Shown here one piece after another: positions 1-8,222 of a DNA stretch of 64,000 nucleotides (position 1 is the stretch's first letter; every line of letters starts with the position of its first letter). Source of the DNA: an uncultured Selenomonadaceae bacterium (GTDB lineage: Bacteria > Bacillota > Negativicutes > Selenomonadales > Selenomonadaceae); contig CAJOHG010000004.1 in the NCBI GenBank assembly GCA_905234395.1, forward strand, positions 1 to 64,000. Direction: 5' to 3'. The translations under genes were made by a program, and so were the position numbers. Under the pieces are notes generated by a model. The model was given only the letters and a program-made list of their open reading frames with translations. It did not search any database and was not told the DNA's origin.

Positions 1-1
1 G

Positions 2-886
2 AAAGTCATGTATCCTTTCGTGTGGCTGCTCAATACGACGGCGAGCTTTGTCGGACGGCACTTAGGCTTGTCGCAAGTCGGAGAAGGTGAAGTCGCGCAC
101 AACCCGGAAGAAATTCGTCTGCTGATGAAAGAGAGCCGCAAGCAAGGTTTAGTCGACGACACCGAGGTTGATTTTGTCGATAACGTCTTCGACTTCACGG
201 AGCGCAACGTCCGCGAAATCATGGTGCCGCGTCCCGATATGGTTTGCCTGTATCTCAACAAAAGCTACGAGGAAAATTTGACGACGATTCTTGAAGAGGA
301 AATGACGCGCTACCCGATTTGCGACGAAGACAAAGATCACATTGTCGGTTTCCTGCACATCAAAGACTTGACGAAATTTTTGCTCGAAGGTAAACGCAAG
401 CCGCATTTAAAAAAAATGGCGCGAAAAGTTTTCTTCGTGCCGGAGAGCATGGACGTTAGCGTTTTGCTTGAGACTATGCAAAAGAATCGTTCGCAACTGG
501 CGATTGTCGTTGATGAATACGGCGGAACTGCGGGCATGGTCACGATTGAAGATATTGTCGAGGAGATTGTCGGCGAGATTCAAGACGAATTCGACGAGGA
601 GCGTCCCGATGCCGAAAAGCGCGACGATAATCTTTATTCGATTGATGCGAAGATGTTGCTTGAGGATTTGAAAGACGAATTCGGCATTTCGATTGACGAT
701 GAGGACGTTGATACGGTCGGCGGCTGGCTCAACGACAAACTCGGCGGCGAACCTAAAGTCGGGCAATCTGCGGCGTATGACGGCAACACTTTCTACGTTG
801 AGGAAGTCGAAGGGTTGCGGATAACTCGTGTGCTGATTCGTCTTGCCAAAGAAAAGCGCGATGAAAATTCCGCTGACCATGATTAA
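2..886 (+). CDS. CNNM/CorC-type CBS-domain membrane protein, 3' part
   Basis: This is the end of a gene that starts before the window; the frame is already open at base 2 (K-V-M-Y-P...). The visible part begins in the last segment of a DUF21/CNNM membrane domain, then carries the REIMVPRPDM segment that precedes the CBS pair. Two CBS repeats follow (the second contains VVDEYGGTAGMVTIED), and an acidic C-terminal CorC_HlyC transporter-associated domain closes the protein. Proteins of this layout sit in the inner membrane and are linked to Mg2+/Co2+ efflux or tolerance; the old name hemolysin C family is usually misleading. mutL follows after 18 bases, so the two may share a transcript. The family call is firm, the transported ion is not. 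Confidence 0.88.
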   Translation, partial: KVMYPFVWLLNTTASFVGRHLGLSQVGEGEVAHNPEEIRLLMKESRKQGLVDDTEVDFVDNVFDFTERNVREIMVPRPDMVCLYLNKSYEENLTTILEEEMTRYPICDEDKDHIVGFLHIKDLTKFLLEGKRKPHLKKMARKVFFVPESMDVSVLLETMQKNRSQLAIVVDEYGGTAGMVTIEDIVEEIVGEIQDEFDEERPDAEKRDDNLYSIDAKMLLEDLKDEFGISIDDEDVDTVGGWLNDKLGGEPKVGQSAAYDGNTFYVEEVEGLRITRVLIRLAKEKRDENSADHD

Positions 887-904
887 ATTTTCAGGAGTGA
901 TTGA

Positions 905-2749
905 ATGGCAAATGTTAAACTGCTCGACACGAACACCATAAACAAAATTGCGGCGGGCGAAGTCGTCGAACGTCCTGCCTCGTGCGTCAAAGAACTCGTT
1001 GAAAATTCAATCGACGCCGGAGCACATCGCATTGAAGTTGAGATTCAAAACGGCGGCAAAGCTCTGATTCGCGTGACTGATGACGGTACGGGCATGAATC
1101 GCGAAGATGCAACTTTGTCCGTGCGTCGACATGCAACAAGCAAACTCACGACTGCCTCCGACCTTCAACACATTTCGACGTTAGGTTTTCGCGGAGAAGC
1201 TCTGCCGACAATCGCTGCCGTGTCGAAATTCACGTTGCAGACGCGTCAAGCTCAAGACGAACTCGGCACGCTGATTAAAATTGACGGCGGCAAAGTCTCT
1301 GACACGCACGAAATCGGTTGCAAAATCGGCACTACGGTTTTGGTTGAGGATTTATTTTTCAACACACCTGCGCGGCTGAAATTTCTTAAGGCGACACCGA
1401 CCGAGGCTAACAAGATTCACGACTTCATTGTCAAGCTTGCGATTAGCCGTCCCGATATCGCGTTCCGATTTGTCAACGGCAATCGCACCGCACTTGCCAC
1501 GCCCGGCAACGGAAAACTTATCGACACGTTGAGCGCGATTTACGGCACCGAATTAACCGATTCGCTGTTCACGCTCAAAGCCGACGTTGACGATTTGAAA
1601 CTCGCGGGATTTGTAACGAAGCCGAACATTCTCAAAAGTTATCGCGGTTGGCAGACGTTCATTGTCAACGGGCGCGTCGTCGAAAGCCGAACAATTTCAA
1701 AGGCGATTGACGAGGCTTACACGTCGCTAATTCCGAAAAGCGGTTTTCCGTTCGCAGCAGTGATTATCGACGTGCCGCAAACTTCAATCGACGTGAATGT
1801 TCACCCGCAAAAGATTGAGCTGAAATTTGAGGACGAGAGCAAAATTTTTCGGACGGTTTATCATGCGGTGCGAGAAGCTGTCGCTGATGTTCATTCGAGC
1901 GGTGAACACGATTTGACGGAAGTTGCCGCCGCACCGGATACTCCGCATTTCGAGCAGCTGAATTTGAGCGAAGACTTTCAAGAGCCGTCTACGCCGAAAA
2001 AATCTTCCGAACGTAAGCGCAAACCTAAAGACGACTTCGATTTGGAAGAAATTTTGACGACCGTAAACGAGCCGCGTGAAAAATTTTCGTCCGTTGAACA
2101 AACTGTCGAGTCCGCGCAGATTGAGCCGCCGCCGATTGAAAAAATTTCACCGTCGCCTGAAAAAAATTCTGCGTTCGAGTTGGAGCCGATTGGACAAGTT
2201 GCGCGCTGTTATATCGTTGCTCAAGGCGACAATGATTTGTACATCGTCGACCAGCACGCCGCGCACGAGCGAATTCTTTTCGACAGGCTGAACTCTTACG
2301 CCGAACGAATTCCCGCGCAAGGTTTGCTGATTCACCGCGTGATGAAGTTCGATTCGCACGAAGCAGAGCTGATTGAAAAAAATTTGCCGGTCTTCGCGAA
2401 ATTGGGCTTTGCAATGGAACCGAGCGGTATAAACGAATTCCGATTGATTGAGGTGCCGATTGATGCCGCTGATGCCGACGCCGAAAACCTTTTGCGAGCA
2501 ATCATCACGGAAATTTTTGCGGGAGTCAATGAGGCGGACGACATTGCAAAAAAAATTCGCCGCGCAGTTTTGGCGACGACAGCTTGCAAGGCGGCAATCA
2601 AAGCGGGACAAGAACTCAACTTGCGGCAAATGCAAATCCTTTTGAACGAACTCGCCGCGACACCGCACCCGCACACTTGTCCGCACGGACGACCGACCAT
2701 CATAAAATTTTCCGGCAACGACTTGAGCAAAATGTTCAAGCGAACCTAA
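905..2749 (+). CDS. mutL: DNA mismatch repair protein MutL
   Basis: 614 residues, the usual size for MutL. The N-terminal GHKL ATPase shows the Bergerat motifs: ELVENSIDAG, DDGTGM and GFRGEAL. A low-complexity charged linker (about residues 330-430) leads to the C-terminal dimerisation/endonuclease domain with DQHAAHER at residue 449, ACKAAIKAG, and CPHGRP at 592. These metal-binding motifs mark the endonuclease-type MutL found in bacteria that lack MutH. In the DQHA-x2-E-x4-E motif the last acidic residue is Asp instead of Glu. The start is ATG behind TTCAGGAGTGATTG. mutS is not next door. MutL couples mismatch recognition by MutS to nicking of the new strand. Confidence 0.97.
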   Translation: MANVKLLDTNTINKIAAGEVVERPASCVKELVENSIDAGAHRIEVEIQNGGKALIRVTDDGTGMNREDATLSVRRHATSKLTTASDLQHISTLGFRGEALPTIAAVSKFTLQTRQAQDELGTLIKIDGGKVSDTHEIGCKIGTTVLVEDLFFNTPARLKFLKATPTEANKIHDFIVKLAISRPDIAFRFVNGNRTALATPGNGKLIDTLSAIYGTELTDSLFTLKADVDDLKLAGFVTKPNILKSYRGWQTFIVNGRVVESRTISKAIDEAYTSLIPKSGFPFAAVIIDVPQTSIDVNVHPQKIELKFEDESKIFRTVYHAVREAVADVHSSGEHDLTEVAAAPDTPHFEQLNLSEDFQEPSTPKKSSERKRKPKDDFDLEEILTTVNEPREKFSSVEQTVESAQIEPPPIEKISPSPEKNSAFELEPIGQVARCYIVAQGDNDLYIVDQHAAHERILFDRLNSYAERIPAQGLLIHRVMKFDSHEAELIEKNLPVFAKLGFAMEPSGINEFRLIEVPIDAADADAENLLRAIITEIFAGVNEADDIAKKIRRAVLATTACKAAIKAGQELNLRQMQILLNELAATPHPHTCPHGRPTIIKFSGNDLSKMFKRT

Positions 2750-2752
2750 TCA

Positions 2753-2838
2753 AAATCAACGCGCGGAGTGATGTAAAGCGTCCGCTGATTCGTAAAAATG
2801 ACAAAGCCCGGTTTTGCGCCCGAAGGTTTCTTGACGAA
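2753..2838 (-). repeat. Partial duplicate of the rqcH 3' end
   Basis: These 86 bases match 2920-3005, which encode part of the RqcH C-terminus, with about seven substitutions. The copy lies outside the intact gene, directly after the mutL stop codon, and ends exactly where the GCAACGTGACGTTGC palindrome begins. The level of divergence suggests an older duplication. It encodes nothing useful. Confidence 0.9.
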
Positions 2839-2857
2839 GCAACGTGACGTTGCATCC
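2839..2857 (+). repeat. Palindromic P element, copy 1
   Basis: GCAACGTGACGTTGC (perfect palindrome around one central base) followed by ATCC. It sits at the junction between the duplicated rqcH 3' fragment and the intervening spacer (2839-2919) that leads to the real rqcH end. Its downstream sequence (CTGATCTGCTTT) resembles that after the copy at 38754. Confidence 0.85.
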
Positions 2858-2888
2858 AACTGATCTGCTTTGTAGCCGTCAAAAATTT

Positions 2889-4628
2889 TCAATCGCTTAT
2901 TGTGCTCAAAAATTTTTTCAAATCAACGCGCGGAGTGACGTAAAGCGTCCGTTGATTCGTGAAAATCACAAAGCCAGGTTTCGCGCCCGAAGGTTTCTTG
3001 ACAAACTTACAACGAACATAATCGACGGGCACATTCGAGGAGTTTTGAGCTTTGGAAAAATGCGCGGCGATCTCTGCGGCAAATTGCAAAGTCTCGTCGC
3101 TGACTTGACTTGAACGAATTATGACGTGCGAGCCGGTGATGTCTTTGGTGTGGAGCCACAAATCATCGGGCGCGGCGATTTTGAATGTCAAGCGGTCATT
3201 TTGCGAATTATTTTTCCCGACAAGAATTTCCGTGCCGTCGGGCGCGAAAAATTTCAGCGGCTGTGATTTTTTGCTTAACGCGGTACGTTTTTTGAATTCC
3301 TTGATGTAGCCGCCTGCGATTAGTTCCGTGCGAATCTCGTCAATGTCGGCAAGCGTGGTCGATGAATTCAACGCGTGAACGATGCTTTCCAAATAAAAAA
3401 TTTCTTCGCGACAAAGTTCAATCTGTTCGGCAATGAAGCGCGTCGAACGTTTGAGCTTGTCGTATTTTTTGTAGCAGGCTTGAATGTTTGCGGAGATTGT
3501 CAAACGTTTGTCGAGCGGAATGGAAATTTTTTCGCCGTCATAAATATTTTCAACGGTAATTTCGGCGTCGACGTGATCTTTTAGTCGATAACGATACGTC
3601 GACAAATTATCGGCGCGAATTCTCCAATCGTCGGCATTTTCGGCGGCGGCAAGTTCACTTTCGAGCACGGCGATTTTATTTGTCGCACGACGCAATTCGT
3701 TGCCCGCGAGCTTTGAAAATTTCTCCTTATCGGGCGGCACGTAACTGCCGGAAATTTCATCAGCGGTCTTCAAAAGTTCGGAGAGAGTTTCAAACGTGCG
3801 AATTTCCCCGCGCAGATAGTTCAGCTTGACGGCGGAAATTGCCAATACCTTGCCCGCGTCGACAATCATGCACGGTTTTGAAATTTTTGCGTCGTCACGA
3901 ATGTCAATCAGCGCGTCGCGGAGGCTGTCGAAATCTTTGGCGTCGAGCGCGGAAATTTTTATGTCAACGGGCAGTCCCGCGCGGAAAATCGTTTCGCGAA
4001 CACTTTGCGGCCCGAAACCTTGGCAAACGTTCATGACAGCTTTGTCGAGCCTTAACGTCCCGTCGAGTTTGATTCGCGACAAAATTTCTTCAACGTCGGT
4101 TGCGAAAATGTCAAGCTTATCTTGAGCCGGCGGCAGTTGATAAATTTGATTCGGCAAAACTGTTCGCACTCGGCTTGAGTTCGTGCCGATTTTTTTCAGC
4201 GCGTCGACAATCAGCCCGTCGTGAATCAAAATCAAGTTGCTGTATTTGCCGATGAGTTCCGCCGCGAGTGTGAACGTCTGAATTTTTCCGCCGGCACCGA
4301 TTGAATCAACGTCGATGAAAATTATTCGGTCGAGTTCATGTTGACGGATTGCCGCGATTCTTCCGTTCTCCAAATTTTTTCTAAGCACCATGCAAAACGT
4401 CGGCGGCTCCGGCAAATTTTCGGGAGCTTTTGTCAGCAAATGCAGCGACGGATTTTGCGGCGCGAGCGAGATTCTTAACAGGAACGTCTTGCCCGGTTGA
4501 CGGATTGTCAGCGTCAAATTTGCTTTGTTCTGTTGCGTGATTTTGTCGACGCGCCCGCCGATTAATGCCGTTGAAAGTTCGATTGTCAACGGACGCATTG
4601 AGAAGCCGTCCAAATTCAATGCAATCAT
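2889..4628 (-). CDS. rqcH: RqcH / NFACT-family ribosome quality control protein
   Basis: 579 residues from the ATG at 4628, which has CGGAG just upstream; an earlier in-frame ATG would add residues unlike the family. The N-terminal NFACT-N domain starts ALNLDGFSMRPLTIEL, with the conserved PPTFCMVLRK region and the D-R pair in HELDRII. Helix-hairpin-helix and coiled-coil regions fill the middle, and the C-terminal NFACT-R domain has VGKNNSQNDRLT and HTKDITGSHVII. RqcH binds peptidyl-tRNA on stalled 50S subunits and drives C-terminal alanine tailing. Older annotation names it fibronectin-binding protein FbpA. It is divergent from ilvB, with a probable promoter between them. A fragment of its 3' end is duplicated downstream. 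Confidence 0.93.
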   Translation of the reverse strand: MIALNLDGFSMRPLTIELSTALIGGRVDKITQQNKANLTLTIRQPGKTFLLRISLAPQNPSLHLLTKAPENLPEPPTFCMVLRKNLENGRIAAIRQHELDRIIFIDVDSIGAGGKIQTFTLAAELIGKYSNLILIHDGLIVDALKKIGTNSSRVRTVLPNQIYQLPPAQDKLDIFATDVEEILSRIKLDGTLRLDKAVMNVCQGFGPQSVRETIFRAGLPVDIKISALDAKDFDSLRDALIDIRDDAKISKPCMIVDAGKVLAISAVKLNYLRGEIRTFETLSELLKTADEISGSYVPPDKEKFSKLAGNELRRATNKIAVLESELAAAENADDWRIRADNLSTYRYRLKDHVDAEITVENIYDGEKISIPLDKRLTISANIQACYKKYDKLKRSTRFIAEQIELCREEIFYLESIVHALNSSTTLADIDEIRTELIAGGYIKEFKKRTALSKKSQPLKFFAPDGTEILVGKNNSQNDRLTFKIAAPDDLWLHTKDITGSHVIIRSSQVSDETLQFAAEIAAHFSKAQNSSNVPVDYVRCKFVKKPSGAKPGFVIFTNQRTLYVTPRVDLKKFLSTISD

Positions 4629-4650
4629 CTCCGAATTTAAAATCACGCGC

Positions 4651-4679
4651 ATTATAACATGCAAAAAAATATTTCCAAA
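4651..4679 (-). promoter_or_regulatory. Probable promoter of rqcH
   Basis: On the minus strand, TATAAT (bases 4656-4651) is preceded 17 bases upstream by TTTGGA. The -10 is perfect and the -35 is weak. It would give a leader of about 15-20 bases before the ATG at 4628. It overlaps the divergent ilvB promoter. Confidence 0.5.
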
Positions 4680-4700
4680 CCTTGTCATTAGTTGTATAAT
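4672..4700 (+). promoter_or_regulatory. Probable promoter of ilvB
   Basis: TTTCCA (4672-4677), a 17-base spacer, then a perfect TATAAT (4695-4700). Transcription would start near 4707, a few bases before the AGGAGG at 4718 that serves the TTG start at 4732, so there is no room for a leader peptide or T-box. Confidence 0.6.
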
Positions 4701-4731
4701 CGGCAACAGCAATTTTTAGGAGGTTGAAATT

Positions 4732-6420
4732 TTGAAGATGAACGGAGCGCGAGCTTTACTTGAGAGCTTAAAGAATGAGGGCGTCGAATTGGTTTTCGGC
4801 TATCCCGGCGGCGTTGTGCTGAAACTTTACGACGAGATTTACAAGATGAATTTCCCGAACATTTTGACCGGACACGAGCAAGGCGCAGTTCACGCGGCTG
4901 ACGGTTATGCACGGGCAAGCGGCAAAGTCGGAGTTGTTATCGCAACGTCCGGGCCCGGCGCGGCGAATTTGATAACCGGCATCGCAACGGCGAACATGGA
5001 TTCAATTCCGCTGGTCTGTATCACGGGACAAGTTGCCAATCCCGCAATCGGCAAGGACTCGTTCCAGGAAGTCGACGTTTGCGGAATCACCACGCCGATA
5101 ACCAAACACAACTATCTTGTTAAAGACGTGAACGATTTGCCGCGCGTCGTCAAAGAAGCGTTTTTCATTGCCAAGACAGGTCGTCCCGGTCCGGTGGCGA
5201 TTGACATTGCCGCCGACGTTTTCAACACGGAGATTGACTTTGAATATCCCGCCGAAATTAATCTGCGCGGCTACAGCGGCAAAAATCCCGTCAACGCGTC
5301 GGAAGTCGATGAAGTCATCAAGGCGGTTGAAAATTGTCAACGCCCGCTGATTTTTGTCGGAGGAGGCGTTACGAGTTCTGACACGTCCGAAGAATTGCGC
5401 AAGATTGTAAATTTGCTCGGCTGCCCGTCGACTTCAACGCTTATGGGTCTCGGTTGCATTGACGCTGACACTGACGGCTTTTTGGGATTTGCGGGAATGC
5501 ACGGCTCTTACGGCGCGAACATGGCGATTCAAAGTTGCGACTTGTTGATTTGTATCGGAATGCGTTTCAGCGACAGAGTTACCGGGCGCGTCAAAGATTT
5601 TGCTCCGAACGCGAAGATTGTCCACTTTGAATTGGATCCCGCCGAAATAAACAAGAATGTTACCGCCGATTTGAAAGTGCTCGGCGATTTGCGTCAATCG
5701 CTGCCGTTGTTCAGAGGCAAGCTTAACGCGTCGTTGACGAACTTTGCCGAAAAATTTTCCGCGTGGAAAGTTCAAGCCGTCGAAAAAGGTTTGGAACATC
5801 CTTTCACGTGGCAAGACGAAGGCGACGAAATTAAACCGGGCGCACTTATCAGCAAAATCAGCAGTCTCTGCGACGACAACACAATCGCAGTTACGGACGT
5901 CGGTCAACATCAAATGTGGGCAGCTCAATTTTTCAAGGCGCGTAAACCGCGGCAATTTCTCACGAGCGGCGGACTCGGCACAATGGGCTTCGGACTTCCT
6001 GCGGCTATGGGCGCAAAACTCGCTTGTCCCGATAAACACGTCGTGCTGTTCACCGGCGACGGCTCAATCATGATGAACATTCAAGAGCTTGCAACAATCG
6101 CTGACCACGACATTGACGTTAAGATTGTTATCGTGCACAATTTTATTCTCGGCATGGTCGGGCAATGGCAACGTCTGTTTTACAATCATCACTATTCGGC
6201 GTCGGAGCTTAAATGCAAGCGCGACTTCGTGAAAATTGCCAACGCGATGGGCTTGCGCGGCTATCGGCTGACCAAGGCTGACGAATTGGAAGACGAGCTT
6301 GTCGAAATTCTGTTCTCAAAAGGCGCGGCGGTCATTGATGTTTTAGTGCCCGAAGAAGAAAATGTTTTGCCAATGGTGCCCGGCGGCAAACGTCTCGACC
6401 AAATGGTTTTGGGCAAGTAA
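4732..6420 (+). CDS. ilvB: Acetolactate synthase, large subunit
   Basis: 562 residues, normal length. It joins two pyruvates, or pyruvate and 2-oxobutyrate, in the first common step of branched-chain amino-acid synthesis. It has the three-domain ThDP fold: an N-terminal PYR domain with GYPGGVVLKLYDEI and the catalytic Glu in TGHEQGAVHAADGYARASG, a central FAD/DHS-like domain, and a C-terminal PP domain with GDGSIMMNIQELATIADHDI. The TTG start at 4732 is chosen because AGGAGG lies 8 bases upstream; the next ATG (4738) is too far from it. The small subunit ilvN lies 1.3 kb downstream, separated by an oppositely oriented lipoprotein gene, which is unusual because the two normally adjoin. Confidence 0.96.
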   Translation: MKMNGARALLESLKNEGVELVFGYPGGVVLKLYDEIYKMNFPNILTGHEQGAVHAADGYARASGKVGVVIATSGPGAANLITGIATANMDSIPLVCITGQVANPAIGKDSFQEVDVCGITTPITKHNYLVKDVNDLPRVVKEAFFIAKTGRPGPVAIDIAADVFNTEIDFEYPAEINLRGYSGKNPVNASEVDEVIKAVENCQRPLIFVGGGVTSSDTSEELRKIVNLLGCPSTSTLMGLGCIDADTDGFLGFAGMHGSYGANMAIQSCDLLICIGMRFSDRVTGRVKDFAPNAKIVHFELDPAEINKNVTADLKVLGDLRQSLPLFRGKLNASLTNFAEKFSAWKVQAVEKGLEHPFTWQDEGDEIKPGALISKISSLCDDNTIAVTDVGQHQMWAAQFFKARKPRQFLTSGGLGTMGFGLPAAMGAKLACPDKHVVLFTGDGSIMMNIQELATIADHDIDVKIVIVHNFILGMVGQWQRLFYNHHYSASELKCKRDFVKIANAMGLRGYRLTKADELEDELVEILFSKGAAVIDVLVPEEENVLPMVPGGKRLDQMVLGK

Positions 6421-6431
6421 AATTTTTTCGG

Positions 6432-6462
6432 ACAAAAAAAATAAGCACCCGTTGAGGTGCTT
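6432..6462 (-). terminator. Rho-independent terminator of the lipoprotein gene
   Basis: AAGCACC / GGTGCTT form a 7-bp stem with a 6-base loop. Read on the minus strand it is followed by a T-rich tract (TTATTTTTTTT). It lies just past the stop codon at 6486 and also faces the end of ilvB. Confidence 0.75.
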
Positions 6463-6485
6463 GCAAGTCCGATTAATTTCCGAGT

Positions 6486-7355
6486 TTATTTCAGCGCGAC
6501 GCCGACGCGGCTGTCCATCATGTAAGGCAGAGTAATTGCAACGCCTTTCATGCTGTCGAGCGGATAGGGCAGAGCGTTACCGTCCTGGTCGTAAGTGCCG
6601 ACAACCCAGAAAAGTGCATCGACTTGACCGGAAGAAAGTGCGGCACCGCGAGCGTCGGAGCTGATTGAGACGAGTTCAAAGTTTTTGTTGATGCGTTTGC
6701 CGAGTTCGCTAAGGAACGCGACGTTAAAGCCTGCGGGAGTTCCGTTGGCAAGAATGCAGTCCATGCCGGGCATATCGCCGGTAACAGCAACTTTGAGCGT
6801 GTCCGCGCCGTCAATTTTGGGAATTTCGACTTCTGCGGGATCTTCCTTCACGTTGCGAATTTGTTCTTCGACGAGTTTGGCAAGCGTGCCGTCCGAGCGC
6901 ATGGCGGTGATTGCGTCGTTAATTTCTTTGACGGTATCGGCATTTTTCTCTTCCATTGCCATTGAGTAGCCGAGAATCGGTTTGAAGTTGTTGTCGATGA
7001 TTTTAACGTCATCATTGCGCGCCACGATGTAATTGGCAACTTCTTTGCTCGTCACGAAACGACCGATTTGCTTGGCTTTGAGCGCGGAGAGCATTGAATT
7101 GAGATCGTTGTAGAAAACGACCGTGCGCGGAGCGTTGTAGCTTGCGGGTTGACCTTCGACTTCAGCGACGCTTTGAGTCCAGCGTTTGTAGCCTTCCTCG
7201 TCAAGACCGATTGGCATGAGCACGCCGACTTTGTCCGCATCTGACTCTTGAGCCGCAGGAGCAGCAGGTTTATCGGCAGGTTTATCACCGCCGCCGCAAC
7301 CCGCGAAAGTCAACATTACAATAAGTGCCAAAAGTACTCCGAATAACCTTTTCAT
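6486..7355 (-). CDS. Lipoprotein with amino-acid-type solute-binding domain, apparently permuted
   Basis: 289 residues. The signal peptide MKRLFGVLLALIVMLTFAGC ends in a lipobox Cys followed by a Gly/Pro/Ala-rich tether. The remainder is SBP_bac_3-like, but the order looks shifted. Residues of about 60-160 resemble the second lobe and closing helices (SMLSALKAKQIGRFVTS, ending TLAKLVEEQI). The segment ADTLKVAVTGDMPGMDC, which normally opens such a domain, comes only at about residue 190, followed by the first lobe (GFNVAFLSELGKRINKNF) and an end at PYMMDSRVGVALK. No transporter genes are adjacent. RBS AAAGGAGG precedes the ATG. It has its own promoter and terminator, so it is a single-gene unit inserted between ilvB and ilvN. 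The ligand is unknown. Confidence 0.75.
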   Translation of the reverse strand: MKRLFGVLLALIVMLTFAGCGGGDKPADKPAAPAAQESDADKVGVLMPIGLDEEGYKRWTQSVAEVEGQPASYNAPRTVVFYNDLNSMLSALKAKQIGRFVTSKEVANYIVARNDDVKIIDNNFKPILGYSMAMEEKNADTVKEINDAITAMRSDGTLAKLVEEQIRNVKEDPAEVEIPKIDGADTLKVAVTGDMPGMDCILANGTPAGFNVAFLSELGKRINKNFELVSISSDARGAALSSGQVDALFWVVGTYDQDGNALPYPLDSMKGVAITLPYMMDSRVGVALK

Positions 7356-7407
7356 AATGAACCTCCTTTGATAGATTGTTAGTGCCTGTCAAAGATTGAC
7401 TGCCGCT

Positions 7408-7436
7408 ATTATACAGGGCGTTTACCGAATTTTCAA
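7408..7436 (-). promoter_or_regulatory. Promoter of the lipoprotein gene at 6486
   Basis: On the minus strand TTGAAA (7436-7431), a 17-base spacer, then TATAAT (7413-7408). This is a good sigma-70-type match about 50 bases upstream of the ATG at 7355. Confidence 0.7.
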
Positions 7437-7445
7437 TATGATTTA

Positions 7446-7488
7446 GGGAGGAATTAATTTGCAAAAATATTTTTTGGCGGTGCTCGTC
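7446..7488 (+). repeat. Duplicate of the ilvN ribosome-binding site and first codons
   Basis: 43 bases equal to 7708-7750 with one mismatch. The copy contains GGGAGGAATTAAT and the TTG start plus ten codons of ilvN. The two copies flank the three-hairpin repeat element at 7544-7700. Confidence 0.92.
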
Positions 7489-7521
7489 AAAACGGAAGCT
7501 GTTGAAAAATTTTACTCGTGA
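7459..7521 (+). other. Short leader ORF made from the duplicated ilvN start
   Basis: TTG start with the ilvN RBS; reads MQKYFLAVLV, identical to ilvN, then ten unrelated residues and TGA (20 residues in all). It is probably translated if the region is transcribed, because the initiation signals match those of the real gene. Whether it does anything is unknown. It lies about 200 bases before the functional ilvN start. Confidence 0.55.
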
Positions 7522-7543
7522 GCTTGATTCGTGCTGTGATTGA

Positions 7544-7700
7544 TTTTAATTTTTTTAGGATCTACTTTTTCTTTGCTCGCCCAAAGAAAAAGTAGCAAAA
7601 AGAAAGGGCGTTCATCCGCCTGTCGTCGCGTCACGCGACGCGGTCGGCGGCGGCGCACATCCTTGTGCGCCGGGTTTCAGCTCTTTTCAATGTGTCTTTA
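7544..7700 (+). repeat. Three-hairpin H element, copy A, upstream of ilvN
   Basis: Stem 1: CTACTTTTTCTTTG (7562-7575) with CAAAGAAAAAGTAG (7582-7595), loop CTCGCC. Stem 2: CCGCC (7616-7620) with GGCGG (7646-7650), enclosing CGTCGCG/CGCGACG. Stem 3: CGGCGCACA-TCCT-TGTGCGCCG (7651-7672), then GGGTTTCAGCTCT. TTGAAAA (7502-7508) and TTTTCAA (7684-7690) could close the whole structure. Related copies occur at 46789 and 49519 and, shortened, at 35022. The element ends a few bases before the ilvN RBS. Confidence 0.85.
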
Positions 7701-7720
7701 ATTTTTTGGGAGGAATTAAT

Positions 7721-8221
7721 TTGCAAAAATATTTTTTGGCAGTGCTCGTCGAAAATAAGCCCGGCGTCTTGACGCATGTATCGGGGCTAATCAGTCGTCG
7801 CGCCTTCAACATCGAATCAATTTCCGCCGGCTACACCGAAGAACCGTCCGTCACGCGAATCAATATCGTTGTCAGCGTCGAATCGGAGAACGAACTTGAT
7901 CAAGTCGTCAATCAGCTCAGCAAATTAATCGACGTGATTAAAATCGTCAACCTTAGCAAATCGCCGTCGATTGAGCGTGAACTCGTCATGATTAAAGTTC
8001 GCGCCAACAAAGAGACTCGTGCCGACCTCGTGAGCGTCGTTGACATTTTCCGCGCGCAAATCGTCGACATCACCAGCGAAAACGTCGTTATCGAGTTGAC
8101 GGGCAGTCAAAATAAAATCGACGCCATCTGCGAAGTTTTGAGCGATTACGAGATTGTCGAGATTGCTCGCACGGGAACGATTGCTCTTTCGCGCGGACCA
8201 ATTCCCGTCAAGGCAATGTGA
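7721..8221 (+). CDS. ilvN: Acetolactate synthase, regulatory small subunit
   Basis: 166 residues starting at TTG 7721, nine bases after GGGAGG. The N-terminal ACT domain (FLAVLVENKPGVLTHVSGLI, then RRAFNIESISAGYTEE) binds the feedback inhibitor valine. The C-terminal AHAS small-subunit domain follows (ELVMIKVRA, GSQNKIDAICEVL, EIARTGTIALSRG). It activates the IlvB catalytic subunit and gives it feedback control. It is separated from ilvB by a reversed lipoprotein gene and by a duplicated start with an H element. A lipoprotein gene follows after one base, so those two are co-transcribed. No promoter is obvious directly upstream. Confidence 0.96.
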   Translation: MQKYFLAVLVENKPGVLTHVSGLISRRAFNIESISAGYTEEPSVTRINIVVSVESENELDQVVNQLSKLIDVIKIVNLSKSPSIERELVMIKVRANKETRADLVSVVDIFRAQIVDITSENVVIELTGSQNKIDAICEVLSDYEIVEIARTGTIALSRGPIPVKAM

Positions 8222-8222
8222 C

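Noticed and set aside
2025-2739. Overlapping minus-strand frames within mutL
   Set aside because: Shadow frames opposite a well-conserved MutL C-terminal domain.
7425-7440. AATTTTCAATATGAT upstream of ilvN as a CodY box
   Set aside because: Only about 10 of 15 matches, and AAAATTTTC-like strings are so common in this genome that the match carries no weight.
7544-7700. H element simply as an intrinsic terminator
   Set aside because: No stem is followed directly by a T run in the sense direction, and the elements lie just before the RBS of the downstream gene; termination cannot be excluded in some conditions.
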